Source: Sipunculus nudus (taxonomy: Eukaryota > Annelida > Sipuncula > Golfingiida > Sipunculidae). Taken from it: a stretch of DNA of 64,000 nt. The stretch covers positions 50,870,750 through 50,934,749 of the forward strand of contig CM049318.1 in the NCBI GenBank assembly GCA_026874595.1, given 5' to 3'. Shown here piece by piece: positions 12,055 through 25,111 of the stretch (the first letter of the stretch is position 1; each line of letters opens with the position of its first letter). Both the position numbers and the translations under genes were made by a program. Below the pieces are notes generated by a model. The model ran no database searches, was not told the origin of the DNA, and worked only from the letters and a program-made list of their open reading frames with translations.

Positions 12055-12385
12055 TATCTATCTGACCTTAATAACCGAAAGGTATTTCCTTGGAGCTTTT
12101 GCAAAAAATAGGCTAGAAAACATTGATATCACGACACACAGATTGCTTGTTTTATTTATATCAACGTGTTTATAATATGTGGGGGCCCGCTAAAATAAAA
12201 TAAATTCATCAAAGGCATCTGGCGGCAAGTCAGTCAGGTCATAACTTTGCAAATGGGATTTTGCAGGAAGTGACCTTTCTAACTCTGCATATAGGCAACC
12301 ATCCACCCTAGGTTACATGTTTTTTCCGTTTGAAAACATTGCTGTGTTTACAAATAAGATCATACGCTCCTCATGAAGATGGTAT
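12055..12385. repeat. 'catctggcgg' spacer repeat, copy
   Basis: A dispersed spacer repeat of about 330 bases. Landmarks in order are 'gtttataatatgtgg', 'catctggcggcaagtcag', 'ttttgcaggaagtgacc' and 'ggttacatg'. It has at least six copies in the window. No terminal inverted repeats or target duplications could be fixed by eye. Confidence 0.55.
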
Positions 12386-12439
12386 AAGAACTCTTCATAT
12401 CAAAACCTACCCTTAGATCAATAATATATACACAGAAGA

Positions 12440-15400
12440 ACCTAGAAATGACATAAATTCTTTTAGAAAATGCAGCAGATGAATGGGCAGCTTCAATGTA
12501 ATAATGATTATAACAGTTGACGTTATTACCATAGTGGTCGTGTCTAAGTTATCAGAATTCGGAAATAGGTCTTTTGTGCGGTCTTATATGGGTTAAAACT
12601 GTCACCAGTATTTAGAAAAAAAAACTGTGAAATTTGACAAAATTTTGCAGAAAGGAGAGCTAATGATTTTTCAATGGATCAATAACGATTTAGGTCTTGG
12701 AGAGGGTATGTGCTCAGTGAGTGCTTTCTAATGCTTTTGCAATGCCCTTGAAAAACATAATTATTTAAATTTGTAAATATAAGGGCATAGTTGCCAGCGA
12801 TATATGAAAGTCTTGATATTTCAATAATGTAAACTCATAAGAAAAACTAAAGCTAAATAGCACTGTTGCAGCTAATGATAGGCTAAAAGTGACACACATG
12901 CTGCATTCCACTGTTGAGAACAGCTGAAACATTTTACTAATAATGGTCGCATTATAATACTGCCTTTCATACGATATAGCATTCTGATGGCGACAAAAGA
13001 TTATTTTCTGATACATGTATCACAAACAATACCAGTATCACAAAGTAAGTCCACTGTAAGATCAGAATCTTGCAGCCGGAGACAATCAAGTCATCCACGC
13101 AGGCCAATTTTCTCAAAAACACATGCTAAAGAGACATTTGTTTAATTATCTTCCTTCATTGTTATGCGGTCTGAAAGTTTTATCTGTTGGGAGATAGCGG
13201 AAACAATTATTTTGGGCGAACAGTTATAGCTTGGTCCTTAGTATAAAGGTGAACGTACAGGGCTGACCTGTAACGTGTGCACAAATTACAGTAAAAAGAA
13301 ATTTCAGTTTGACATGCCATGTTGTAGAATGTATGTTGTACGAAGTATGTAAACCTTTCTAGTTATACTTAATTCATCTCGAATTCACCAATTTCACACG
13401 TTTTAATCGTTCCTAAGTAAACACTGACCACGTGTCTGTTTACCATAACAACACTGTGTGACCAGAAGTCATGCGCTTGCGCTCCAGCTTCCAGACAAAG
13501 AGAAGAAACATAAAAGGTGAAACACAGAAGAAACAGAATTGCATGATTGAAAAATATATTTGTGACATTGTGTGGGCCGGCTACCAGGTGGCGTACGTGC
13601 TATTTTCATGTTTTGTACCTTGATCGCGGGTCTTGCAAGTTTATTTCCAATTGAGTACAGGAGTAAGCAAATGGTCTGACATTTAAATATTGGTCGGTAT
13701 CAGAATATTTTACATAAAAAAAAACTAACTTTATTTAACACAAATCATATGTGAATAGGTCCCTCAAAAGGCAGAGATATACCTGAGACCAGAATATTAT
13801 ATGGCTCCTCTCCATATATTTCAAATATGAAGATTAAAAAAAAAATTATAGTCAGATTTAATCATGGTTAAAATATAAAACTGTATAAATTTCCTTTCAG
13901 ATACATACTAAATTTAGAAATACCAGGAATCATTTCAAACATGTTTTCTTATTTTAAATTTTCATACATTTTGTATCATATATTTAGAATTTAAATTAAG
14001 ATAAATTAGATTTGTTACAATTTTGCTTCATTTGAAGATTGATAGCCTATTTTGAACAATAACTTATATTAACACCCAGTTGCCAAAACCTCTAACCAAT
14101 TATGTAGTACTTTCAGTTCTGACATGGACTAAAGCCTCTGTTTTTAGGGACTCTGACTTGGAATCCAAGGTAAACAAAAATGCTAACACCCATAAAAAGG
14201 TCATCCTGGGGTAGTTTGTATACAAATTAATACCAACAATTTAATCACTTGTAAATGTACATACTACCACTCTTTTGTAGGTTGGTAGAAAACAACAAAT
14301 GTCCACACTGTATAGGTTTAACTTGATAAACCAATTCACTTTAAAAACAAAAAAAAAGACCAAATCTACCGCCAATATTGAATGTGTGAACGTTGTACTT
14401 TGGCTGATATAAATATCATGAGACATTTGACAAAATTACCAAATGTAACATTAATTAAAATCACAATGTTAACCAAGCATATGGCCTGTAAATAAGAAGT
14501 GGATCTCAATAACTCTGATTGAGATATTACATCATCCGTCAAATATAAAAGTTAAACTTAAAAAAATAAAGGCCCACGTATCATTCAGGCTTTACCAAAG
14601 CCAAGTCAGGCCAGGAGATACTTCCAATATTAATTAGAAGTAGGAATGAGCAAGGGTAGTTATACATATCTAATAAAAAATGTGTAAGAAAAGAGTAAAA
14701 GATTCATAGAAAAAAATGTAAAAAAACATGCAAGGGTGATTAAAACTTTATCAGGTCAGAAAACACGAATAACATTCTGAGAAATTCTGGCCAAAAGACA
14801 TTTTTTATTTAATATGAAAGCAACCAATCGTAAGAATTCCCAAAATCATTCAAGTAGGACAAAAACCTAATCAAGCGGATCTCTCATAATGCACACCTGC
14901 AAAGTCAGAAGTGAATATAAGTAATAATTTCGGAGATATCGCTGCTGCTATGAAATGTAAAATTTTAAACGAAAATATGAAACCATCCACAAATCAGTGA
15001 TGTGTTAGTGATGTGTCAATTAATCGATTATATCGATGTTTAGTCATTTTCTTTCATAATCGATTAAATTATTTGCACCTTTGTGTGATCGATGTCAAAT
15101 GATTATTAATGATCATGCAAAAATGTCGTATTATCAAGAAGAAAAATTTGATTCCTTTCTGATATATAAGAAAGACGGGACACAAAACAGTGCACTCGTC
15201 GATTTACCTTTGACCTCACGGGAAAGGCATCTCTCAATCGATGCAGCTGGTTGGACTGCTTTTACGATCTGGGTGGATTGGATAAGAGTCTAACCTTTCG
15301 AAAACAACATAATTTCATAAGAAAAGCTAATGAAATGAACTGTAAAACAAATCCGAATATCACTCAACAGGCACGTGTTTTTGTTTTATATTATTTTAGA

Positions 15401-18180
15401 TCAAGACGAGTCTCCTGTGATAAAAAGGATTCATCAAAAGGTTTTATCTCATAAATATTGTTACATATACAAGCAAACAGTGGGTTTATTTTGAAGGGAT
15501 TCGAAAGAAGTTATATTTCAGTACATTTTGGTGCACATCCGTTGCACCACTCCCGAATATCACCTGCTAATAAATAATCATGTAGGTAGAAAAAAATGTT
15601 TAAGTATAAGTAGTGTATAATAAGCATTTTATGCTTGGCCTTTGATCTTCAAATGATCCAGAAGAACAAACTAACTGAGGACACTTTGTCATTCTTGAAA
15701 AAGGGTCCTGTGTATGCAAATACAGTTGGAGTGTCCGATTTGTAATAAGCATCTTATAAAGGCACTTATTTTCTGTTCACTTAATTCTTCATAATCAAAA
15801 TATGCAAATAAATTGCGCAAAAATAAACAAGAATGTATAAGCTGGAAAAGGCGGATACAGGCAAAAATTGCTATTTAAGTTTTGTGTCAATAATATAACA
15901 CCTTACCATGTAGAAAACCAATAGGATAGCAAACAAAAATTGAAATAAAAAACAATTAAATTTATTTCTGCACAAGATTGTTGTAAGTGTTTATATAACT
16001 TATTAACTGCATTACCAATATATGAGACAGATGATGTATGTTTTCTCTATGATCATATGCAATCTGACACAAATATGCATTTAATATTAAGAGGTGTTGC
16101 GTGCCTTCTAATTGCTTTGATCCTATGTTGTGAAGACATTTATCTTCTATGAATAGAATTTTTTTCTGTCTTACTGCATCATCTAAGTTACACGAAAGGA
16201 CCTTAGATGAAGAACAATAAATCTAAACTACATTAATATTTGTCTCCCCATATATTTTGTATTTCAGTCCAAAAACAGACACGTTTTTGGCAAAGTTTGT
16301 CATGACTACCCTCATATATCTATCCATTCCGTTAACAATGACACTACCAGAATAAATTTAAAATATACCTTCTGAATCTCAGGCATGATTAAAGTATAAA
16401 AATTGTGTGTTTGTTGATAATATCTTTTGCAAGAAAGCAACTGAATACTATTCTCATTTGATGTCGCCAAATATTTGGATATTTGGATTTGTTGATTTAT
16501 CATTTTCTTTAAGTTCTGCTTAAAAGGAACGGTATTCAGTATTCCAATATATTCTAAAATGTCTCTCTTTCTATGAACAATGCTTGCAGCTCTTTATACT
16601 TAATTAATATTCTTATCTTGCTTTCATATATAAATAAACCTGGAACTAGAATATTGTTACTTCAGTTTATCGACTTATTGTTTATAACGTTTTATGCATT
16701 TTTCTGTTATAACATGTTCACCATATGAACTGGCTGTAAACCTTTCTCCATATCAAGGCTTCCTTCAAACCCTGAAGAAATGCATAAATAAGAATTTAAA
16801 AGGAACGCTTGTGACATAAATAAATCAGTTTATAGGAATTTTGAGCCAAAACATAGGAAAAATTTAGAACTTTTCACTGCACCCCCGCGTTATACTTTGT
16901 TACGTTTATTTGAAAGTATAATTATAACATATGTTGTAACAGTTGGATTGAATCAGGTAATCTTTGGTTACTTTCTTAATCTCAAAATCCTAGAAAATAA
17001 ACCGGTTAGGTAATACTCAGTAAAAACTGATACCTGGATCATAGATCCTAGTTCCATATAATATTTTTTTTCTATCAGGATGTACAATGTAAAGTTTAAA
17101 AGTCTATTAAAACGTTTAATGCGACAATATAATAAAATTCGAGATTTTCATTATTGGACTTTTTAATTTATATATACATTGTTGTTACATATATTGATAG
17201 ACCTTTCCATATAATTTTTTTCAAATAAAAATTGGTTGAACAGAAGCCAAGATTTTCACATTTACATTACTCCTAGCCTTATCATTTTCCAGCTCTAATG
17301 GTCTAGCGTCGGCTACAATTCGCTCAGTGGCGCAAAACTGATGACAGTACTACTAACGTAGTAGTGCTCTAGAGGTATAACGTCATAATATCATGTCAGA
17401 CTTAGCCTATGTCAGAGTTAAACCAAGACCCTTTTGCCGGGTAGGTGTTCCCTGGACACACCTGATATACAAGTAAGAAATTACTCTTTCAATATTTTAC
17501 GTATCATACTATACTGAAAATGGCATTGTTATACTGAGGGTTCATAAAATAATCGATTAATAATCGATCATCTACCATTTATTTCTTTCAATCATCGAAT
17601 ATATTTTTATAACCTATTTCTACCAATAATATATATGTAACAGTAGTTGTCACACCGGGTTTGGTTATGGACAATTACTGGGGTAGTGGGCCGCTTATAC
17701 AGATCACGTCTCTCAGTCTCAGTCACAAACACCATCCGAGGCATAACACAGAATGTGCAATACAGGTTTTATGTGCTGGAAAGAGAAAAAACACATGACA
17801 TTGAAATATCCAGTTCAATATTTGCCTGCCAAGTGATATATACAATAAACGGCGACAAATGTACACAGGAATATACTCAAAATTTACAGTTTCATTCGCT
17901 AACACAATCTGCGGCACTTAAAATGTGTTTACACATTGCGAACATTATTATTGGATGACCACCTTTGGTCATTGATAAATCAAACTTTCTGACCACATTT
18001 CAGACCACCAATAAGCGTGTTATAATAACTATAATGATATTAGCATTATTATGAAATAATATGACTGACATACTCTAATGAACATGACACTGACACACTA
18101 ATTCAGGAAATACACTGAAAATTACGTACCTGGAAAAAGAAAAACACATGACATTTAACTCTCCAGTTCAATAGTTGCCT
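12440..18180. other. Spacer upstream of gene B; no gene supported
   Basis: Colinear with 45430-50970. The open frames here (for example at 15081-15293, 15251-15454 and 17647-17958) are broken by indels in the second copy or change at all codon positions, so none is called. A segment at about 17262-17556, holding a small imperfect palindrome around 'actactaacgtagtagt', is missing from the other copy. A cluster of ATCGAT-type motifs lies near 15020-15090. Confidence 0.55.
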
Positions 18181-18559
18181 GCCAGGTGACGTTTATCGGG
18201 AAACTTGGTGGCAAATCCAGGTACACAATTTATATGCAAATGAACAATATTACTAATAATTGAGTAAGTTCATCCAATCTATCACAAAAACGTATAAGCA
18301 CTGGATTGTATTACCTATATTAAATATAACGCTTACTACTACATCATACATATAACTATACCTTGATATTGCAGACAAATCATAAATTGACGGAAATTAA
18401 TTATCGGGTCAAAGGTGACAACCCAGGTGCTTTGCTCCGAGGTGGATTACAGCTTTGGTGCGCTGCTGACCAATTATACAACAGTGTGTACACTCTTGCA
18501 CGTACACAGTCCACAACAAATAAATAACAACCGAAACTGACGGCAGTATACCCGGTCAC

Positions 18560-18561
<2 letters not shown>

Positions 18562-18611
<50 letters not shown>
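18562..18611. repeat. (TA)n microsatellite
   Basis: An uninterrupted TA tract of about 50 bases. It is absent from the second unit because the surrounding 18180-18735 segment is deleted there. Confidence 0.9.
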
Positions 18612-18614
<3 letters not shown>

Positions 18615-18689
18615 TATTTCCAGATGATGTCATCAAAAGCATCCACAGCCGGAATAGCTTAATGTTTAGCAACGATAACATCTGAGTGA

Positions 18690-19835
18690 AAAAGATCAAA
18701 CTAGCTTTGACGTCACCGTGGGCAGCTTTGATGGTGCTGAAGTATGCAAAATTGTTGATAAATACCTGCTAGATATGTTGAAAAAGGAATTTGGTGGAAA
18801 TGCTCTAGGCCTGTATCAAGATGACGGTTAAGGTCGTTTCCCGAACATGTCTAGACCCAAAGCGGACAGTACTCTTAGAAAATGATCAAAGTCTTACCAA
18901 TGTTGGGTTCAAAATAACCATTGAAACTAACCTGACCTGCACAGATTTCTCAGACGTAACACCTGACCTCAAAAAAGACATTTTCTACCCTCACTGAAAA
19001 CCAAACAATAATCCGCTCTGTATCCACGCACAATCCAATCACCCTCCAGCAATTATCAGACAGATACCTATGATGATCAGCAAGCGTGTATCCGACACCT
19101 CTTGCACTGAAGAGCTATTCATGAAAGCCAAACCCATGTATGACAAAGCTTTAGTGAAAAGCGGGTTCACAGAAAGCTTAAAATATGTTGAGCCCGCAGT
19201 GAAAAGAAAAAGAAACAAGAAAAAGAATATAATTTTGTTCAATCTCCCTACAAACGTCATGTAAAAACCAACAGACATTTCATGAAACTAGTTGAAAAAC
19301 ACTTCACAAAACATCACGGGTACTACAAGCTATTCAACAGGAACAATTTGAAAAAAAAGCTATAGCCGTTTTCCTAACATGTCTAACCTGATCAGCGAAT
19401 ATAATATGAAAGTCCTAAATATTAACAAGCTGCAAATGAACCTCTAAAACAATTTAACTGCCGAAAAAAAGATGAATGCCCTATGAATGGTCAGTGTCAG
19501 CTGGGATGCATTGTCTAAGTCAACACTTAGAGCAGACAATGTCGAGAAATACTACATAGGGTGTACTGAAGGGGATTACAAGACCAGAAACAATAAGCAC
19601 AAGCAATTCTTTCGTAACAGATCCCACGCTAAAACACTGAGCTGTCAAAACACATCTGGACCTTTAAAAGACAAGAATAACAAATACAAGCTTTCTTGGG
19701 AAATTTCGGCCAGGGAGCACCTTACTTCTGTGGGACTAGAAAGTGTGATCTCTCCCAGTATCATTGTTAAACCCCAGAGCTGAAATTGTCAAAAAGTGCC
19801 ACCATCAACAAATTCACTTTGAAATGTTTTAAACC
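18690..19835 (+). mobile_element. Penelope-type retroelement relic (RT end plus GIY-YIG), copy 1
   Basis: From about 18703 a frame reads '[15 protein letters not shown]' and then 'GLYQDDG' (18808-18828), the RT catalytic Y-x-D-D block. A connector follows, with 'AKPMYDKALVKSGF', a KRKRN-rich patch, 'VEKHFTKHHGYYKLFNRNN' and then 'KYYIGCTEGDYKTRNNKHK' (about 19547-19605), the start of a GIY-YIG nuclease fold. The element ends near 'NKFTLKCFK'. Domain order and end match Penelope-like elements as I know them. Several frameshifts and stops make it dead, and the 5' part of the RT is missing. The paralogue is at 50975-52003. Confidence 0.7.
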
Positions 19836-20396
19836 TAGCATTCATACAAATATTCAACGTGCTCTCTCACCCATCCCTCACGAGGATCCGCTCGACAGAC
19901 TTACCTGTTAAGGAAGCTGCTCTTTCACTGCCGTGCACTGTTGAGGGACATGGCGTTGCCTCTTCCTCATGCCGAGTTATTTTGGAGACGAGTCCACGAG
20001 GTAAGTATATTTGCCTTTTATATTATGTGCATTTTATAGTAAATTTGTATCTTTATATCATATGTCTATACAACTTAAATGTTCACTGGACCCAGGACCC
20101 TATTAAAAATCAGCATACTTTGAATCCTGTGTTTTCCAGCCACCATCAACTCAGAATAAAGAACAGTGGTTAATTTTAAAAATCGTGTTAATTACATAGA
20201 AAATACACGAGTGAGAAAAAAAAATTGGGTATTATAATAGCATGTCTGCTGATGGGATTTAAAATCCTGAGTGTAACCTAACCGATCGGCAGTGATAGAA
20301 GCATATAATTTACTGCAGAAACAGAAGACCTTAGAAACTGGAAATACACATTCTTTTTGGAAAAATAAGAAAAGAAAAGAATGATACTACAGTATA

Positions 20397-20556
20397 CAGT
20401 GAAACCTGTAAAAAAGACCACCGGCGGGACTGGCCAGAAGTGATCTTTATGCTCAGGTCACTAATAACCGATGTGAATGCTTTCTGTTCCCTCAAGGGTG
20501 GATATAATTGACAGATGTTCTAATGAGATAGGTGGTCTTTCAGACAGATTTCACTG
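20397..20556. mobile_element. 160-base MITE with long inverted ends, copy 1
   Basis: The left end 'cagtgaaacctgt' and following bases up to 'aaagaccacc' are mirrored by the right end 'ggtggtcttt' to 'cagatttcactg', about 26 of 28 matching. The element is flanked by TATA on both sides, so TA or TATA is the likely target duplication. This fits a non-autonomous cut-and-paste DNA transposon. The diverged copy is at 53052-53204. Confidence 0.75.
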
Positions 20557-21600
20557 TATATGCATACGTGGAAAAGAAAATATTGTTTCTTATAATACTT
20601 TATATGGTCCCATAGTTATTTAGAAAACTAGCTAAAAAAACCCCAGCATATCACAAAACAATATTCATAGTAACAACAGGATATTGAATAAATACTGCGC
20701 TGAAAATGATGTCAGAAAATTTGCCATATAAACAGAAGATCTAGTGTCAATCTTGAGCAAACAAATATACAAATAAATAAACACATAAACTGATGAACTA
20801 ATACGATCTAATAAAAACTAATGAATAACTAACGTTGCTCCTTTACAATTATAAATCTGAAGAAAGTAATGCTCTTATCAAGAAGGTATAGCTTGAAATT
20901 TTTCGATATGGTGCATATGAAACATATCAAATTTAGAGCATAAGGCTTTAGGTTTTATCATTAGTGAACCTGGATTAGACCCCTTATTTTCCGAAATCCG
21001 AGATCAGTCTCTGTCAAGTAAACGGCAGGAACCCATTTATACATTTGTTTAAATCAGGGTCATAAATAGGGGCATCACAATTTCCTTATAGGTACATTTA
21101 CCTTTTATCAACCATTAAAATGATAGCTTGTTTTGTTCATTAGTCCAATGCAAATTGAATGAAATAATATTTACAGGGTACTGACTCAGGTAGATTTAAT
21201 TCAACAATAGCTAGAGGTGCCGACTTAACGCCTTTACAACTCTTTTTGTATACATTTATATACTATACTGAATAGAAAGAAAGGATTCTAGAAATCAGGC
21301 CAAATGCATCCTAAGTCAAATAGATAAAAAACTCTGTCATATATATTATAAAGACATATGTACATGTGCGAACTACGAACAGAATATTTAAGAATAATGA
21401 CACTATATATACCAAGGTTTGCCCAGCATATATATATATATAGAATGAAGCTTGGCGTATCGCCTATTTAACTATTGTATCACAATTGTAAAAGACGCAA
21501 GCCTCTATTGAAAAAGCGCATTGAATACAGTGACCTGATACTGAAATCGGACAAAAAAGAAAGTTCCCAATGGCTCTATTGTGTAACCAAAATCATATAA
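20557..21600. other. Upstream region of gene B; no gene seen
   Basis: Non-coding and colinear with 53205-54900. The paralogue carries about 600 extra bases near 54079-54680, between this region and the promoter. Confidence 0.5.
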
Positions 21601-21604
21601 TCTT

Positions 21605-21760
21605 GGTCATTGGTCAGATTTTATCATAGATACGTGATATACACGCACAGGTGGCCAACTGGGATTGGTCAAAAGAAAGCCAATTGTCAGTTAGCGTTTA
21701 AGACGTGGCTGCACATGAAGGCTATTTATAGGCACTGAAACGCTGTCCAATTCAGCCTGC
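21605..21760 (+). promoter_or_regulatory. Promoter of gene B (TATA box, inverted CCAAT boxes)
   Basis: A TATA-like 'ctatttatag' lies at about 21722-21731, roughly 55 bases before the ATG, which implies a start near 21755 and a very short 5' UTR. Upstream are two ATTGGTC motifs (inverted CCAAT) near 21609 and 21664, and a CCAAT near 21680. The module is almost unchanged at 54905-55050 ahead of gene C, including spacing. Gene C has CACGTG where this copy has 'gacgtgg'. Confidence 0.6.
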
Positions 21761-21782
21761 AGGATAACCACCAGAAGACAAC

Positions 21783-21849
21783 ATGTTGGCTAAAGCGATA
21801 CTGGTGCACGGTGTGACACAGCCAGCGGGCGTCAACGCCATTCTTGGCG
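21783..21849 (+). pseudogene. Gene B exon 1: start codon and signal peptide
   Basis: ATG followed by 22 codons, ending in phase 1 at 'ggcg|gtaagg'. The peptide is MLAKAILVHGVTQPAGVNA then ILG. The hydrophobic core is interrupted by His and Pro, unlike gene C. The Ala before ILGG fits signal peptidase (Val at -3, Ala at -1). The start is fixed by the TATA box 50-60 bases upstream and by conservation in gene C. Confidence 0.75.
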
Positions 21850-24509
21850 GTAAGGATTCTTTTCTATTTTATTAGCTTATGCTTTAAAGGATTTTTTTTT
21901 GTATTCGGACATCATTGCGGGAGGGCATTTTTTGTTGTACATTCTATTTATAGGGTTTCATTAAAATCGTGTTTTACCAGGAGAGAACATGCTATAAGCA
22001 GAACTATTTTGCCAAACAGTTAAAAGTACAACATGAAAAGGGAATTTTATCGAAATTTTATTATTTACTTTTAGAAATAAGAACTGTTCGTACACTCGGA
22101 GCTTATAATCGGCATATGTCTACTGATTTTTTAATGAACGGTTGAATAAAGATGCAAGTGACTTACACTTAACTGAGTGTAAATAAGTCAACGGTGTAAG
22201 CACTGTCTAAAGGGGGTTTCCTTATATCATCAAATAAGTACATGATAGCATATTGCTTTTGAGGAATTCTATGATATTCTAGACAATATTAGGCACAACT
22301 TATGTCCTAATGCTGTGCTTTGATGTGGTGACGGAACTTTTATCTTATTCATGGCAACTGTCCCTTTGAAGCTGCACCTACAAGCGGTTAAAATATTTAA
22401 AAAAATTGGCTTCTGTGCAATACACATGTGGTAGATTTTTTATATATTTTTGGTGATATAATAGTAGCATATTTATTGGTGATATAATGAAATAAGTAAT
22501 AACTTCAAGACCTGTTAAGAATGACATTAGCCATGTTTAAGTCCTTATCATTTGTTACTTTTTGTTTAGTGATTCATATTTATATTGTTAGGCAAGAAGA
22601 GGTTTGTCTCTCAAGCAGTTTTCTTTCAGGAATCAGTGTGTGAGCACCATGTTTGTTACCTTTATATTATAAATTTCAGATGAAAATTCATTATCAGTGG
22701 AAAAAATGATTAAAAAAAAATTTGCATGCAAAAAAAAGTGTAGCACATTGTAACATAACGAAATTTATCGAAATTTTATGGTATTCATTTTATAGAAGTG
22801 AAAGTCTGTAAATTTCTTCTGAAAATCAAACATTTTTTTTTTTCAGAATTGACGCGAACAAAGACTGAACAAAATTTCGCCAAGTATCATGACAAATGGC
22901 ACCAGGTTTTCCACTATTTCATATAGCATTTATATACATGGTAAATAGGCTACATACCACATCTATATAGCTGTATATCAGCAACTGAACTTCAGAAACT
23001 AAGCATTACATATAGGTAACAGTTACTGTATTGATCACGGGATTTTATCAAATTTTGACTAAAGATGTAATTAGGTAAATTATAAAAGGACTTGCAATAT
23101 TTAAAGTTTTACAATTTAGGTTCCTATAAATTTAATTAACAACGCAAAAAAAACTTTTATTAATTGATTTTGTATATTAATATATTATACTAGGCGACTA
23201 ATAATAAAAAAGGTTTTGGCTGACCTAAATGTAAAGAAATTTTTATTAAGATTCAACAATTGACTAAAGCAAGCGTCGTCACATAAATATCTTAAGAGGC
23301 AAAAAACTTAACAAATAGAATGAAAGGTTATTTTCTCAGGCATCGAGGAGCTTCAATTTCGGCCCCTGCTCCCATCCCGTCAAATTTGTTTATTTTGTTT
23401 TTCAGTTCAGTAATAATTTGACGATTTTGAGCTGAAACCGCTCTAAAATTGCTTTCAAGAAAATGAAATAATAAAGTTTCGATGAATTTCCCATTATTAT
23501 GGTATGCTTTGAATTGTTTGACCAAATATTATTGGCATTATCAGCTTGTCCGAATATCATAAGAAAAGTTTTTTTTTATCGAAAACCCATACTGAAAAAC
23601 TTATAAGGATAAAAATAACCCGCGCATCCCGAGAAACAATATTTTAGTACTTTAATCAGACTAAGTTATATAGAAAAATGATTCATTCATTTATTTTTAT
23701 TCGAACCGGAGAGGACCGGGGGGATAACATTGATTGTTTGCCCCCGTTTGTTATATTTTCACTCAATTACGCCCGTGCCCGATCCTGTCGCTTCGATCAA
23801 TTGCTTCGCAATAATTCTTCTTGTTCTTGTTCTTTTATTAATTTTTCACCTGATTATAAGCATTGCTTTTAATAAAAACAGTTCGTAACTTTGAGTTGTT
23901 GTTCTCAAATAAGCTGAGACTGATGAACATTTGGCGCGTCATTTTTCATGTATATAGAACAGCTTACCTAGTTTTTAACTCATACTGAAAACGGCTCCTC
24001 CTTTTTGAGAGAATTGTATAGACTCATAGACCCTTTGACAGTTCTTCGGCGTTGATTGTAAGTCCAAAAAGTCTCCCCTACTCCGAATGCCATTCTCAGG
24101 AAATTCCCATTGGTATGGCTAAAAACCAAGCCCCTCTTTGAAAAGAGAAACCTTTTTGTATCAGCTGCTGTCGAATAAAGACGTGCGTTAACTTTTTATA
24201 GATTTTTTTGGGGGTCGTGAATAGTGCACAATATAACTTGTCAAGACGGTAAATCTGCGTCCCCTATGTGTCCGGAATATATTTATATCGGTGTTTGTGT
24301 GGCACGCTGTTGCAATTCTGATTCTGTTAAATGAAACGATATGCACCAGCGATTGATAGAAGGACCTGGCCGTTTAGGATATGACAGCTGTTATGCTTTC
24401 ACTTTAATCATCTGAGATGAAACAAGTACGTTTTAGTTCATATAAAGTTCCACAAAGCCAGGTTCACATGCATCCCTAGTCGCGCCATAAATGGATATTG
24501 ACCATGTGC

Positions 24510-24900
24510 AGTCGCTTCAATTTATCTTTAAGGTGGGGTTGGGGATGACACACTTTTTAAGCGTTTGTATGACAAATATCAAATATATTAGCATCTGTAT
24601 GATACATTTAATATACATATATACTCAATCACATTCCAAATATATACCAATTAAGTAAAAGGTCTTAGAAAATAAGGTATTATAATCTAGCATTAGTTAA
24701 TTCTAAACCTAGTATTTCATAGTGAACTCATAAATGGAACCAACGTCCTTAATTCCATTTATCAATATATGTCATTTGCAATATATAAATATTGTTCCCT
24801 GAGTAGTAGGAGATTATTACATTGACCACTCCCCCCTTGCCAAAAGTATTGGGGGAGGGGGAGGGATATGTACCCCTTTCTCCCTTTATTGAAGTCCCTT
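24510..24900. repeat. Dispersed G/C-run repeat at the end of intron 1 (gene B)
   Basis: Belongs to a family also found at 33610-33930, 33960-34300 and 59270-59645. Landmarks are 'gcgtttgtatgacaa', 'attctaaacctagtatttcat', 'attccatttatcaatatatgtcatttgc', then a C-run and a G-run facing each other. The C-run/G-run hairpin is at 24829-24861, about 110 bases before the exon 2 acceptor. Confidence 0.65.
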
Positions 24901-24970
24901 ATCATGTATTTCACTGAAATGTTGTCTTCTCTTCTATTAAATGTTTTATTCCCTCCGTTTGTTCTTCAAG

Positions 24971-25111
24971 GGTACAACTGTGCAACCAATGAATGGAATT
25001 ACGTCGGCTCCTTTCACAACGGAAACAATCAAGTGCAATGTTCAGGCACCCTGATTGCAAACAATGTCGTTTGACAACTAAGCAGTGTGCAACACAAATG
25101 ACGAACGGCAG
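24971..25111 (+). pseudogene. Gene B exon 2: N-terminal half of protease fold, frameshifted
   Basis: Follows acceptor 'gttcttcaag' and ends at 'ggcag|gtaagt'. Joined to exon 1 it gives ILGGYNC, matching the mature N-terminus of trypsins (IVGGYxC). Cys22 and Cys42 equivalents are visible. The exon is 141 bases against 142 in gene C: one T is missing in 'gtcgtttgac', so translation ends at TGA 25072-25074, just before the His57 region (which reads TTKQC in gene C). Confidence 0.8.

Noticed and set aside
15081-15454. Two overlapping open frames in the spacer
   Set aside because: The paralogue near 48090-48400 carries indels that break both frames; no known domain.
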